Origin: Symbiodinium natans
Lineage: Eukaryota; Sar; Dinophyceae; Suessiales; Symbiodiniaceae
Assembly: GCA_905221605.1 (NCBI GenBank)
Contig: CAJNDS010002687.1
Span: 186,001-250,000, forward strand
Direction: 5' to 3'
DNA: 64,000 bases
Below the pieces are notes generated by a model. It was given only the letters and a program-made list of their open reading frames with translations. It searched no databases and had not been told where the DNA came from. The translations under genes were made by a program, and so were the position numbers. Of this stretch, positions 52,667 through 63,404 are shown piece by piece. Positions within the stretch are counted from its first letter, which is position 1, and every line of letters starts with the position of its first letter.

Positions 52667-55600
52667 GTCGAAGGACCTCGCAAATAGCTCGGACAGCACG
52701 GCAATCACTGCATGCGACAGGCCTCTGATACGCCTGCCGAGCTCTATGAGGCAGAGGGCACCTCCTGCAAGGGAACGGTATGCATGTATATTATCCCGTT
52801 CTCGGTTCGCCGCCCCCTCCCCCCCGCATGGTATCCCTCCGTCCCCCCTAAACCCTGAACCTTAAACCCTAACCCCAACCCCCCAACCACACCACAAGGG
52901 GGTGGACCCCAAAACCTAAACTCTAAGCCTTAAGCCTGAAACCCTGAACCCTAAACCTTAAGCCCTAAACCCTAAACCCTAACGGCGGGACGGGGGTGAG
53001 TGTGGACGATCCTAGCGCGATCCAGAAAATGGACACGATTCAGGAAACCAGGATTCAGGAAACCAGCCCTGCGAATTCAGGAAACCAGGATTCAGGAAAC
53101 TACGCGATTCAGGAAGCTCAAAACGTGCCATTCAGGAAACTGCGATTCAGGAAACCACGCGATTCAGGAAACTGAATAAACGCGATTCGGGAAGCTGCGC
53201 GATTCGGGAAACTGAAAACGCGCGATTCAGGAAACTAACTCGCGCGATCCAGGAAACTGCGCGATTCAGGGCATCGACATCCTGCCACGCAAGCCTGCTC
53301 TATTGAGGAAGGAATGTAAATTGGGTGTGGAGATGTGTGGGGGGGGGGGGGTTGGTAACCTTCATGTCCCGACCGATTCAGGGAATCGACATCCTGCGAT
53401 TCAAGACTGCTCGATGCCACACTTTTCCTGTTTCCGGAATTCGTGATTTCCGAATCAGCACTTGTCAGTACTCGAATCACCGGCTTCCAAATCCGGTTAT
53501 CGCTGATACTGAGTGTCCGGAATCCGCGGTTCGGCAACTCGGTTTCCCGAATCCGGGTTTCCTGAATCCGCGGTTTCCAGGAATCCCCGGTTTCCGAATC
53601 CGCGCTTTCCAGGTTCCTGAATAAGCGGGTTTCCCGAGTCCGGGTTTTCCGAACCAGCGCTTTTAGTTTCCCGCATCAGGTTTTCCTAGTTTCCGAATCA
53701 GGTTTTTCGAGTTTCCGAATCAGAGCATTTTCAGTTTCCGAATTCGCTGCTGACCGTGTGTGGACCCTAAACCCTAAACATTGTGGACCCTAAACCCTAA
53801 ACATTAAACTCTAGACCCGAAACCTGAAAAACCTTACCCACCCCCTGAAGGGGGTTTGGCCCGGCCGAGCCCTGATCTATATGATTTCGCCAACCCCCCC
53901 GCCCCCACCCAACAGTATCCCCCGCCCTTTCCCCTAAGCCCTAAAACCCCCCCCTCAACCGAAGACCTTAAACCTTGAACCCTAAACCCGAAACCCTAAA
54001 CCCTAACCCCAACCCCAACCACACCACAGGAGGGGGGCCCTAACCCTAAACCCTAAACCCTAAACCTTAAACCGTAAACCGTAAACCCTAAACCTCAAAA
54101 ACATGCTGAACCCTAAGCTCTAAACCTTAACCCCTAAACCCTAACCCAACCCCCCGACCACACCACAGGGGGGGCGAACATTGGGAAGGCCCCCGGCCCC
54201 GCCCATCCCCCTGTGGTTGTGGGTTGGTTTTAGGCTATAGGGTTTGAACAATTGTTAGGGCTTGGGGTGTTTAGGGTTAGGCCTTGGGGTTATACAGCGG
54301 TTTACAGCTTTAGGGTTTAGGGTTGGGCTTAGGGTTTTTAGGTTTTAGGGTTTCAGGGATTCGTGCTTAGGATTTAGGGGGGGAGGGGGGGGGGTGGGAC
54401 CGAGTTCGCACATCGCACAACCATATGATCACTTTTTGGCTGTCGGCCCATTCTTAATTTGACCGCTAGCGCGCACTGACAGGCTCGGGGGGGGTAACCC
54501 ATTCCGGGCCAACAAAAACTCGGCCGGAAGTACGCCCAAGATGGGGCGGTTTCCTAGATCTGGATCCACGCGCCTCAGGCCTCCGGCCTCGACGGATATG
54601 CTAGGCCTCTCAAGGTAGAAGATGGTAGATGCCAAACATGCGGGCTCCGTAGTACAGCAGAGAAAGTTGCTGTCTAGTCCGAGCTTGTGCGATTGCCGCT
54701 GCAGTCAGCTTCATAACAGCATGAAGTTGTATTTTTTCGTTGCATTTTACGTTGCGCCAAGTTCGGTGCTTGAAGGCATGGCTTCTCGCCGGAGCAGATG
54801 TTGCAACGCCCAACAAGCGCGCAGGGAGTGGGCCAATGTCCCGCTACGCCCTTCAAGCATGCTTTGCTTCCACGCTGACTGGGGACCCTTAGAGACTCAG
54901 AGCCTTGCAGGGCCTTGCAGGGCCTTGCAGGGCCTTGCAGGGCCTTGCAGGGCCTTGCAGGGCCTTGCAAAGCCTTACTACCATTGCGACTACGGCAACT
55001 GATCGCTGCCAGGAGAAGATCATGGAGGCGTCTCGCCAGACCGGCGCACGCTTCTTGTATGAGGCCACTGCCCGGGACCCAGTCGCAGTCTCTTGTTGTT
55101 TTGCAGAGAGTCTTTTTCCAGATGGAGGACAACATGTCAAAAAATGTCTGTCCACAAGCGCTTGCAGCACTTTGAGGTTGGCGCCGGGCTCCCGGTGGTG
55201 GGCCCGCTCCAGGCCTTGCTCAGGGCAGGCGATGAGGTGGACACTGTCGCGGTCTTAGGGCCTCCCGCCTCTGCTTTTGGATGACCCCCTAGAAAGGCCC
55301 AAACCGGTCCCAGAGGTGTGTACGAACGCTTTCCTGGTAGAGTTGTGGGGTTTACTTCATCATTTCGGGTTCGCTTTAGGCTTATGTTATGAACCCAAGG
55401 CCAGAGACGCTCATCGCTACTCGCTACATGAACAAACCTTTCAAACAGCATTGTGCCAGTAGAGACATGTGGCGACATGCCAACATTGCACAGCCTTACC
55501 CTCAGAGCTACTCGTAACAACAACTTAAAGCTTGAGCTTGTAACCATGGCTGTTAATGGCACGGACTAGCCAGCAAATGGCAGGAATGCACTGGGTCCAA

Positions 55601-58180
55601 TTTCACAGGTCTGAACATTTCGCCAGCAATACTTAGCATCTGTTATCCTCGCACCACACTAAGTTCCTGAAGCACAGGTTCCAGTTGTCTGGTCTTAGGT
55701 GGAAACTGCAAAATTCAGTCTGGTCGAGCTGATGGATAACTAAGCGGGTCGTTTTTGAGCGCAAGAGAAATGATGGCGGCTTCCCTGCGATGCAGGGCTG
55801 TGACGACCACTTGTGCTGAAGTTGTTATTCAGGTTTTGAGAGGACATGCCCTCGGTACACTTCTTTCGACGGTCCAGGCCAGGACCGTTCCAACGCCTCG
55901 GTTCAGACCTGGTCCTACAGATGCTGTGCTGTCGGTCCTGGAGATTCACTGAGGGAAGCACAAGAAGCACATGTCGACAAGACATATTTCAACCTCAAGG
56001 GAACTCTTAGCATCAACGTGTCTAACCGACTCTAACCTTCCGATGAATCGGCCTGGCAATGTGAGGTCGAAGGTATCTTCAGTGGGACCCTGTCCTACAT
56101 CTTCAACACGTGGAAGCGGGCATCTCAGGCTGAAGCTGGCCAAAGGGCATTGGACGTCTTGTGCTGAGCCAGGCCCGGCGTGAAGTTCTCCGACGTGGTG
56201 AAGGAGGCAAAGGACAAAGGCTTCACGGAGCCAAGGGCTTGGCAAACATTGGCAAACTTCAGTTTCCATTGACAAGGGGACATGTTGGACTTCGCCAGGC
56301 CCGACCCTAGAGACGACTTGGGCGGAACTGACGTGCAGCGAAAGGCCCTTGATGACTTTCGTGATCCCGTGTATCAGATCTGTCGAGATGGGCAGCGTAT
56401 TGCGCGGTTATGCTCTTGTGCGTCTGACACACTGTGTCTGTGTCATGAGCGATTCCTCGCTACCAGGTGACCATCCTAGCAAGAGAGATCGGGCTGAAGA
56501 TCGAGCTCGATGACGTGCCGGCAGCCGCCTCAATACTGAACCTAGCTCATTTTCATCTGCGATTGCAGAGCCATAGGCCTTGAGCCTAAACCTTAAACCC
56601 TAAAGCCCCCAAGAACTTCAATAGCCCCGCGCAGTCGCTTGCTTGGTTTCGGGACGTGTGGGGTTTAGGGTTTAGGGTTCTGGGGTTTGGGCTTAGGGTT
56701 CCCAGCGGTTTAGGGTTTAGGGTTTAGGGTTTGGGTCCCAATTCTATCTTCTACGAGGAATAGGACATTTTTGAGGATTCCATGGAAGGTTTTGAGTTGG
56801 GTTTAGGATTAGGGTTTAGGGTTACTGAAACACACAATCTTCCTTGGAAAAGGTACATGTTCAGATGTTTTACAGTCCTTCCATGGTGCGGGCTTTGTGA
56901 TGCTCATGCTGAGGTCAAGTCTCTGGTCCCGGAGAAGCTTCAAACGACCTGGCCTCAGGGCGTTGGGCGATGCGACTTCGCTCCTTGTGAATTTTAGTCC
57001 ACTTCTTTTGCTTCATCCCCTGTGTTCTCCTCGTTTCCGAGATGGGAAGCACCTGCCGACAAGAAGCTTGGGGATGCTTTCGTAGAGGATTGGTGTGGCT
57101 CGCCGGCGTTTTCCGCACCTGCATCGGATCAATTCGGTCGTATGTGCAGGAGTTGGCGGCATATGATGATGAGCCAACTCCTGAGCCCGGAGTTGCCAGA
57201 TGTGATCTAGTTGTCTTCGAATGGGTGCCCTAGTCGATATTGCTGCCCTCGCTGAGGATGGACGCCCTTCTGGAAGAGGCGGAGAAAGCAAATGAGGTGC
57301 TCCGGTTCGTTGGATCCGTGGACGTTAAGTCTGGCAAGGCCCGCAACATGCTTCGCCCCCTCTGATTTTTGACCTGGAAGCAAGAGAGCTTTGCGGATCA
57401 GGCTTCCGTGAAGCTTGGCAGATATCCCAAGGCGCTGCGGTTTTATTCAAGAGCATCAGATCCTCTGCGAAGCTGCGAAATGCTGCGCGAAGCATTGTGA
57501 AGACAATGGGAGGACCACCCTTTCGCTTCCACCCAGTTTGCCGACAACATCTGCGCAGTTTCCTCGAAGCCATGGTCCCAGGAAGGGATAATTCCATCGT
57601 GAGCACAAGGTAACGGATCTCGCTCACAAAGCAGCTTGAGTTCACAAAGCGGCTTGAGTTTTCAGGCCTTCCCAAATAATTCAGATAACGGAGAGTGCAA
57701 GGGATCCTGTCACTGCGGGATCTCAGGTCTCTAGCGAGTCTGTACGAAAGTATCACGGCATGAAACCCAGCCAGTACTAAACCCACAAGAGGATGCTCCA
57801 AAGCCTCTTGGCCCCCTTGAGAGTGGCTTCAGCAACGCTGTTCGCCACTAAGTCATTAAGACGCACCGGAATCAAAGCGTGTTTCAAGTAAACAGATTTG
57901 TTGTCATAGTCCGCCTTGTTTGGTCCGTTCATTCCGTTCTGGTGCAGGTGGTATACCCCTCGGCCTCTTGTTGTTCAAGGCACCCGGCCCGACACTGGAT
58001 TGGGTGCGATGTTTTAAGGGCTTAAGCGTCTAAGGCATGAAGCAGCGGACTGCATTTTTGCCAGGTCCCGGTGCTGGTGCTGCCGTCACCGCCGCAGGCG
58101 TGTTCAGCAACATCATGGAGGCTCCGGGCTTGAACAGAAAGCTTGGGCCGTCATTTGCTGTTGAGCTACACGCGGTTTAG
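51846..58180 (+). CDS. Homoserine dehydrogenase, about 21 micro-exons
   Basis: Reduces L-aspartate 4-semialdehyde to L-homoserine with NAD(P)H, the branch step to threonine and methionine. Joined exons give ~385-400 residues, near the size of the monofunctional fungal enzyme (yeast Hom6, 359). Motifs in order: nucleotide-binding GLVGYGLVG, LIVDNTA, VATPNKRAGSGPM (catalytic Lys), FLYEAT/VGAGLPV, VEGIFSGTLSYIFNT, VKFSDVVKEAKDKGFTEP, DPRDDLGGTDVQRK (with the preceding Glu, the acidic and Lys catalytic residues of the family are all present), VTILAREIG, HPFAS, PLVVQG/PGPGAGAAVTAAGVF. Phases agree across nearly every junction. No aspartokinase or ACT domain is seen. It ends at TAG 58178-58180. Compartment is unknown; no transit peptide is evident. 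Confidence 0.9.
52845..52985 (-). repeat. CCCTAAA block inside intron 6
   Basis: Worn CCCTAAA repeats (TTTAGGG on the minus strand) around a short C-rich tract. Confidence 0.9.
53035..53750. repeat. GATTCAGGAAAC repeat cluster with reversal of orientation
   Basis: Forward units to ~53280 and again 53371-53403, G-tract at 53339-53351, then reverse units (gtttccgaatc) from ~53435 to 53750. The motif attcaggg-atcgacatcctgc occurs at both 53266 and 53376, flanking the G-tract. Confidence 0.85.
53761..54375. repeat. Telomere-type blocks meeting head to head
   Basis: CCCTAAA-oriented repeats at 53761-53830 and 53930-54170 are followed after a C-rich tract by TTTAGGG-oriented repeats at 54230-54375, so orientation flips near 54180-54230. 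Confidence 0.85.
54776..56520 (+). other. Homoserine dehydrogenase exons 7-13 (catalytic part)
   Basis: Exon 7 54776-54847 (GC donor), exon 8 55013-55069 (GC), exon 9 55177-55245 (GT), exon 10 56066-56109 (GT), exon 11 56173-56229 (GC), exon 12 56299-56344 (GC), exon 13 56467-56520 (GC). Every acceptor is AG|G. Exon 7 gives AWLLAGADVATPNKR; exons 8 and 9 join as FLYEAT plus VGAGLPV; exons 11 and 12 join within TEPDPRDDL. All phases agree, with no gap or surplus residue against the family pattern. Confidence 0.88.
54903..54969. repeat. 10-bp tandem repeat (ggccttgcag) in intron 7
   Basis: Six to seven copies of ggccttgcag, the last one changed. The unit ends in gcag, a splice-acceptor-like word, each copy followed by G. 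Confidence 0.95.
56521..56913 (+). other. Intron 13 of homoserine dehydrogenase with TTTAGGG block
   Basis: Begins with GCAGCC and ends with AG|GTC. It contains TTTAGGG repeats at 56660-56735 and 56800-56822. Confidence 0.75.
56914..58180 (+). other. Homoserine dehydrogenase exons 14-21 (C-terminal part)
   Basis: Exon 14 56914 to about 56945-56966 (SLVPEKLQ; 3' edge open), exon 15 about 57042-57087 (KLGDAFVE; GA donor), exon 16 57150-57184 (GC donor; ELAAYDDEPT), exon 17 57257-57338 (GC; NEVLRFVGSVDVKSGK), exon 18 57402-57431 (GC; ASVKLGRYPK), exon 19 57513-57568 (GC; DHPFASTQFADNI), exon 20 57948-57979 (GC; WYTPRPLVVQ), exon 21 58065-58180 to TAG. Exons 15 and 16 join as DAFVE plus ELAAYDDE, matching the family spacing exactly only if a GA donor is used. 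Confidence 0.82.
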
Positions 58181-60911
58181 TCCTCCCAAATGCTTCAGCC
58201 AAGCTTTCTCACGTGTCAGGTGATGAATGGCATGCGCTGAGACCCTGAGGTTTGCAATTGGCACAGCATTTTAATCTTGGACCGTGCGCCTCCTGCAGTG
58301 TCAATGTTGATCTTGCAATAATGTTGCTTTCCCGCATGGCAGACATCATGTGCAAAGGGTTGGTCCAGTGGGAGGCTGCATGATGAAATCTCTTTACCCA
58401 AATCAGCGTAGATGCTCGGTGCGCCACCGAGTCCGTTCCGCAAAATCCATACCCAGGCAGTTCTCTCAATTAGGGTCCCTGTTGGGGTCTGCCCTACAAG
58501 GGTACTATATCACAATAAGGACCCGAAAAGGGATCCGAATGAACTGCCCGCCAATCATCCTCCCGTGCTGAGAATGCATGGGACCTCTTGAAGACTGAGA
58601 GCTGCCCGCAGTTCGTATACCGGCTTCATCCTGCTTCTCTGCATCCAAGCCTTCGACAGAGTCCATACACTCCATGTGGAGCCTGGGTTTGTGGTTCCCT
58701 TGTGGTTCCCTCCTTTCAGGCTGGTAGTTGATGTCCGCTGGCCTTTCCATGATGACAGGCTGATATGGTTCTTCTTCCAGACAATTCCTGCAGAGAGTTC
58801 TACGCCATTCTAAGCCGTTCGAGCCGGTATAGTCGCATCAAGTCCACAGCAGCCACGAAAGCAGCAGACACAACGCATCAAGGATCCAGTGAGCATTGAA
58901 TCAAACTTGGGGTATTCAGTGCATGCTGCCTATGGCACAGAGGCTCCCCTGGCATGTTGACAATGATTGCTGGATAGTTAATGTGGAAGCAGATATGCTG
59001 GAAGACATGCAGCTGAATGTCCGCTGCATGGCTGGCATATTGATGGGTATAACAGTGATGTTAACAAGATTGCACGGAGGTCTGGCTGGCTTCGTCCCGC
59101 CGATGCGTCAGAAGGCAGGTGCTCTTGTGAGATCGCCATTTCTCGCTGCGAAAATTTGTTTCAGGCTAGGGCGCGTCCGACTGGCCCTGATGTCAGAGCA
59201 GAGGGTTTGGACCCTGCCGTGGTCTCAATCATGTTCCACTCATGTTCCATCATCATGCTCTCAACATCTTTGTGTGTGTGGTCTGTGCGCACAAAGAGTC
59301 CAGGTCACGCAGGCGAGCAACAAAACTTGCTATTTCAGTTGCTGCAATAGAAGCGGAACACACTTGATGTGCCAACCCCTTGAAGAGTGACAGTCGGAGC
59401 CGCTTGGAAAGAGACCTTGAAAGGAGTCGTACCGACGTATGATGAGCTTTTTTGGGGCAGTGCGCCGGCGAGCTCGCTCACATGAAGCGTGCTCGTCCAG
59501 GGCTCTGCCCCGGGACAACGGCAAGCAAACCAAGCCATCAGTGATGGCGTGAAAATGAGCAAAGCCTTGAAATCCGGAAAGAACCCCCCCCCCCCTTTCT
59601 GTTGGGCTTGTGCCGAGGCGACGCTCGGACGAAGCATATGTCAGCATTTGTCTGTGAAAGGCCCTGGTCTCAGACTTCTTACCTGAAGCTTCTGGCTTCG
59701 CTCCCTTGCTGCGTACCGCGCACCTTTCTGCCGAGGCTTCTGTATAATAGATCCAGAGGTTGGCAGCTCAATGGACACAGAATGGACAGAGGGCTCAAGA
59801 AGCCGCCTCCATTCAAACAGATTCAAACTCTTTCCCCAGGTCGAAGAGGAGTACCTGGACTCCGTACTGGCCGCCTTTGCCCCATCGAGGCGCTGGATGA
59901 CCTGAGAGAGAGAAGATATCGACCTTCGAAGGATATCTCCGCCGTTGACGAGCAGGGCAGATTCGTTTGCTCCTTACAAAAATCGGGAGAGTCGCGCAGT
60001 TCTAGTGCAGCACTTCACGCGCAGCTCATGTTTGCGAGGTTTCAATTCCAGCCGCCATTGTGGAGGAGGGGGGGCATGCCTGGTTTAGCGGGGGATGGAT
60101 GTACATCGATGTACATCGCACCTCACACCACCTCGACTGCAGGGCTTGCTGGGCAAAGAGGGCTCCTGTCGCGTGGCAGATGTCGGTTGAGCTGGCATGC
60201 TTGCTTTGCTTGTTGATTTGATGGTTTTTGATGTGTTGTGTAGCTGTGCAAGGAACGCGGCCCTGCGCCCCGTTCACGCCTCCGGGAGTCCTCTGAACAT
60301 AGTCTGTGTCTCGCAGGTGTCACAACTGAGAATGCGCTCGTTTCAGTGTTCACTGAGAGCTTTGTGCCGCACACCCAGCTTGAGACGATCGACCTCTTTG
60401 GTTCTGGGCCTCCCCACTACACAAACGTGGATGCCTCTCGCCTCGTGATCAGGCGCGATGGCGCCGCGCTTCGCTACTTCGATGCTGAGTTCTCGTGCTG
60501 CCGTGCACGAGTTCACGAGTTCATGGCCGTTCATGGCCGTTCATGGCAGTTCATGGCTCCATGCTGTTCTGCTGCTAACTTGAATAAGAGGGTGGGGAGA
60601 TATGGGCACACTGACCGGGCGAACGCATTGGTTGACTGTCCACTTTGTTCAACAGGAAGAACATTAAGCCCTGGTAGACATGGATGGGGCGTTGACGGCA
60701 CCAACTTGCCTGACCATCTTAGCTGCAATATCACACGAGCATCGAGTCAACCAAGTCAGCGCAAGCCTCTAGATTAGATCAGACTCCAGAGAAGAGCAAA
60801 GCGTCTGTTACTGGTGAAGAGCTGGCTCTGCGCAGCCTCTCTGTCGGGAGCTGAGCTGTGCCCTTTTCGTCGAGCCAAACGCAGCAGCAACAATCAGCAT
60901 GGGCTGAGGCA
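58181..60911. other. No gene firmly recognised
   Basis: Short ORFs. A plus-strand frame at 60319-60510, after a gcag acceptor, reads as protein (VTTENALVSVFTESFVPHTQ and on to RRDGAALRYFDAEFS) and may be a lone exon, family unknown. A 10-bp tandem (tcatggccgt) lies at 60519-60557. Confidence 0.4.
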
Positions 60912-61410
60912 ATGGACACAGACCGGAAGCTCTACTTGGCCAACCTGCCGCAGGACATCTCCGAGGCTCGGCCTGGCTCGGCCCTCCGCCCCGTCCCCGG
61001 CCCCTCCCCGCCCCCTCCCCACCCCCTCCCCGCCCCCTCCCCCCTCCCCACCGCCGCCCCGCCGCCGCCGCCTCCCCGCAGCGTCCGCCATCATCTTTAC
61101 ATGTCTTTCAGTTGCTGGTTTGGCGTTTTTGCACCTGGCAGGAAGAGCTCACGGAGGTCTTCGGTGTCTATGGCCGAATAGAAGAGGCAGGAAGCCCAGC
61201 AAGGCTGGCTGGCAAGTACTCGTGCACCAGGAGGGTAGCATCGACCAAGGTGATTGTCCTAGGTTCCAGAGCCGCAGACAGGCCTGCGTTGGAGGTCGCG
61301 CCGCACTCGTAGAAGGGCACGAGCTCGACGTGTGCAGGACCGACCGCACGGGGTTCGTCAAGTTTCTGGACAAGGACTATCGGCAGTCCCTTGCACATAC
61401 GGCATTCTGA
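60912..61410 (+). CDS. Small RRM-type RNA-binding protein, four exons
   Basis: Exon A 60912-60965, exon B 61142-61186, exon C 61250-61281, exon D 61338-61410 (TGA). All three introns start with GC and end with AG|G, and phases agree. Joined, the protein begins at ATG 60912 and shows the RNP2-like strand KLYLANLPQDISE, helix EELTEVFGVYGRIEE, strand VIVLG, and an RNP1-like strand RTGFVKFLDKD. That is most of one RNA-recognition motif, which binds single-stranded RNA. At about 70 residues it stops just before the last helix and strand, so the last exon may be misjoined or the protein may continue through a further splice. Intron A is a CCCCGCCCC-rich tract. Confidence 0.65.
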
Positions 61411-61549
61411 AGGGAGGAAGCACCCCTCACCCCCTCCCTTCACCTCAGCCTCCCCTCACAACCCGCCCACGTTTTAAAGGACGTATATTATAGTCATTGT
61501 GTTTTTGATATTCGTTTTTCAGTTTAATCATTTCATATTCAACTTTTCT

Positions 61550-61795
61550 TGGCTTAGGGTTCAGGGTGTAGGCTTGATCAGGGTTTTGGGAGCAAGGGTG
61601 TGTGGGTTCAGGGTTGCAGGGTTTAGGGTTTCGGCTGAAGAACAGCGGAGGAGGCAGCGCTGGCAGTCGTCAAGTCCGCTTTCAAAAGGGTTTTGGGTTT
61701 AGGCTTTAGGGTTCTAGAGTTTAGGCTACTAGGATTTGGGTGCTAGGGTTCAGGGTTTTAGGGTTTAGAGTTGTAGGGTTTGTAGTTTAGGTTTG
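61550..61795 (+). repeat. Degenerate TTTAGGG block
   Basis: Worn gggtttagggtt repeats with insertions, similar to the other interior blocks. Confidence 0.8.
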
Positions 61796-62600
61796 TGTGT
61801 AAGGTCATTCTTTGCCTTCTTTTCTGGCTGAGTTTTCCCATGTTTTGACTGACCATGTCAAAGAGCACAAAACTTATTCGCAACTCACAACAACCGCTGC
61901 AGGGCCATCGCGATTGGGATTCCAGGGGTACTCTGCGCATGGTGTGGGGATATCTGGGGGTGCTCACGCCATCGATGCCCTGTAGGATTCTTCGCGGACT
62001 TGGGTGTGGCACTGCTATCACGCCATGGATTCTCTACGGGGTTTCTCTTGGGGTGGGCACTCGGTGGGCACTCGGTGGGCACTCCAAGGATTGCGGGTAT
62101 CTCGGTCTGTGCTCTGTGGGATTCTCTGCGAAATTCTCTGGAGTGGGCACTGGACTCAGTGGGGTTCTCTGGGTTCTCGGTGGGGTCATCTGGCATGCTC
62201 TGCGGAGAGTTCAGCCGTGGGAATTCCCGAGCCAGAGGCAAGAGCTGCAGAAGGCTTCGCACGAATCGGGCACAAGGAGACTCAGCCCAGAAACGCCAGT
62301 AACACCATCTCTGTCAACCAGGACCATGCGCACGAAACCTGAAAACCTGAATCTGGCCCCATGCTCGGCTTGCTGCTGGCTGTCCAAACCTGTCCTGGTG
62401 CTTTGGCCTAACTTGTGGATACACCCCTGGTGTCCCTCACCCTCAAGACCTTCTATTCATAACTTCTCTGTTGCGGATTCAAAGCCAGGGTCACTCACGC
62501 CTACTCGCGGAGCACGATTTCCTTGTCCAGCATGCGTGCGTACTCAGCCTTGATTCCGTCTCTGTTGTATCCAGGCATCATCATCTGGATTTGCGATTTG
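61796..62600. other. No gene recognised; left flank of a truncated YR element
   Basis: A gtgggcactcg unit is repeated at 62055-62085. The recombinase homology starts near 62610. Confidence 0.5.
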
Positions 62601-62604
62601 TATT

Positions 62605-63404
62605 CTGATGATGGTGTGGGGTGGACTCCGGTGGTCAGATGTTCAGCGACTCAAATTCGGGCTACTCGCGCTGCGTGGGGTGTCCGCTTTGGTCAAGTTC
62701 TCTCTCGGTTGCAATCCGAACAGCCTGACCGGGACTTCTTAGTGGCCAGCGGCGGCAAACACTTTTCTTTGCACTCCTGCAAAGCCACGACGCTCTCTTG
62801 GGCCCTGCAGCTCGATGTGAAGGAATCGTGGAGGATTGCGCAGGGCCATCACAAGCCTTCTCACAAGTCAGCGCAGAAATATGGCCGTGATGACGCTGCG
62901 CTGCCAGAAACGGCTGTTAAGCGCCATCTAGCACGGCTGGCTACCCGTGACACCGTTACAGCGTGGGGTTTCTGGCCTCCAGGAAGACGCGACCTTGGTC
63001 TCCAACCTCATTCCGACGCAACCGATTCGGAGTCTTCGGACGAGTCCTCTGTGGAGGAGTCTGCACCGCGCCAGTCAGATGACGAGGATGATGAAGTTGT
63101 CTCTGGCTCGGTCGAGTACGACGCGGCTGAGGGTGGACACCTGTTATTTGATGAGGATTTGCCTTGGGTGTTGAACAGCCTTTCAGGAATGTTCCACAAG
63201 GCCGTGGAGGAGTCACCGCTGGCAATTTGCGCTGGAAGGACCGATGCTGGGGCAGGGCCTGCCGTCCGTGCGACTCACCATCGGCGCAGAATGCCTTGGT
63301 TCACTCGGATCCCTACCTGCAGGGTTATCAACGGTGCGGCCACAGCGGTTGTTTCCCACAATCTTCCGGATGATGGCCCAAGTTGCCGGTGTTACGCGTC
63401 GTAA
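62605..63404 (+). pseudogene. Tyrosine recombinase fragment of a second YR element
   Basis: The frame starts within the catalytic domain: HSCKATTLSWALQLD (His-x-x-Lys), RIAQGHH (second His) and SAQKYGRDD (Tyr) match the order and spacing of the recombinase at 4181-5704. The first catalytic Arg and the N-terminal half are missing, so the element is 5'-truncated. After the Tyr an acidic Ser/Asp/Glu block follows in the same frame, then a His/Cys-containing tail. It differs much in sequence from the first element, so it is an older or separate lineage. Confidence 0.7.

Larger units (their letters stand above)
52667..54775 (+). other. Intron 6 of homoserine dehydrogenase, 2.1 kb, repeat-filled
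   Basis: Bounded by GTCGAA and AG|GCATGG, phase 0. It holds CCCTAAA telomere-type blocks, the GATTCAGGAAAC repeat cluster and G-tracts. All other introns resolved are 60-820 bp. The repeats inside show that this intron has been a landing site or a slippage hotspot. Confidence 0.75.

Noticed and set aside
52391-52687. A continuous 98-codon ORF over homoserine dehydrogenase exons 5-6
   Set aside because: Only its VDNTA-containing end matches the family; the open frame crosses an intron by chance.
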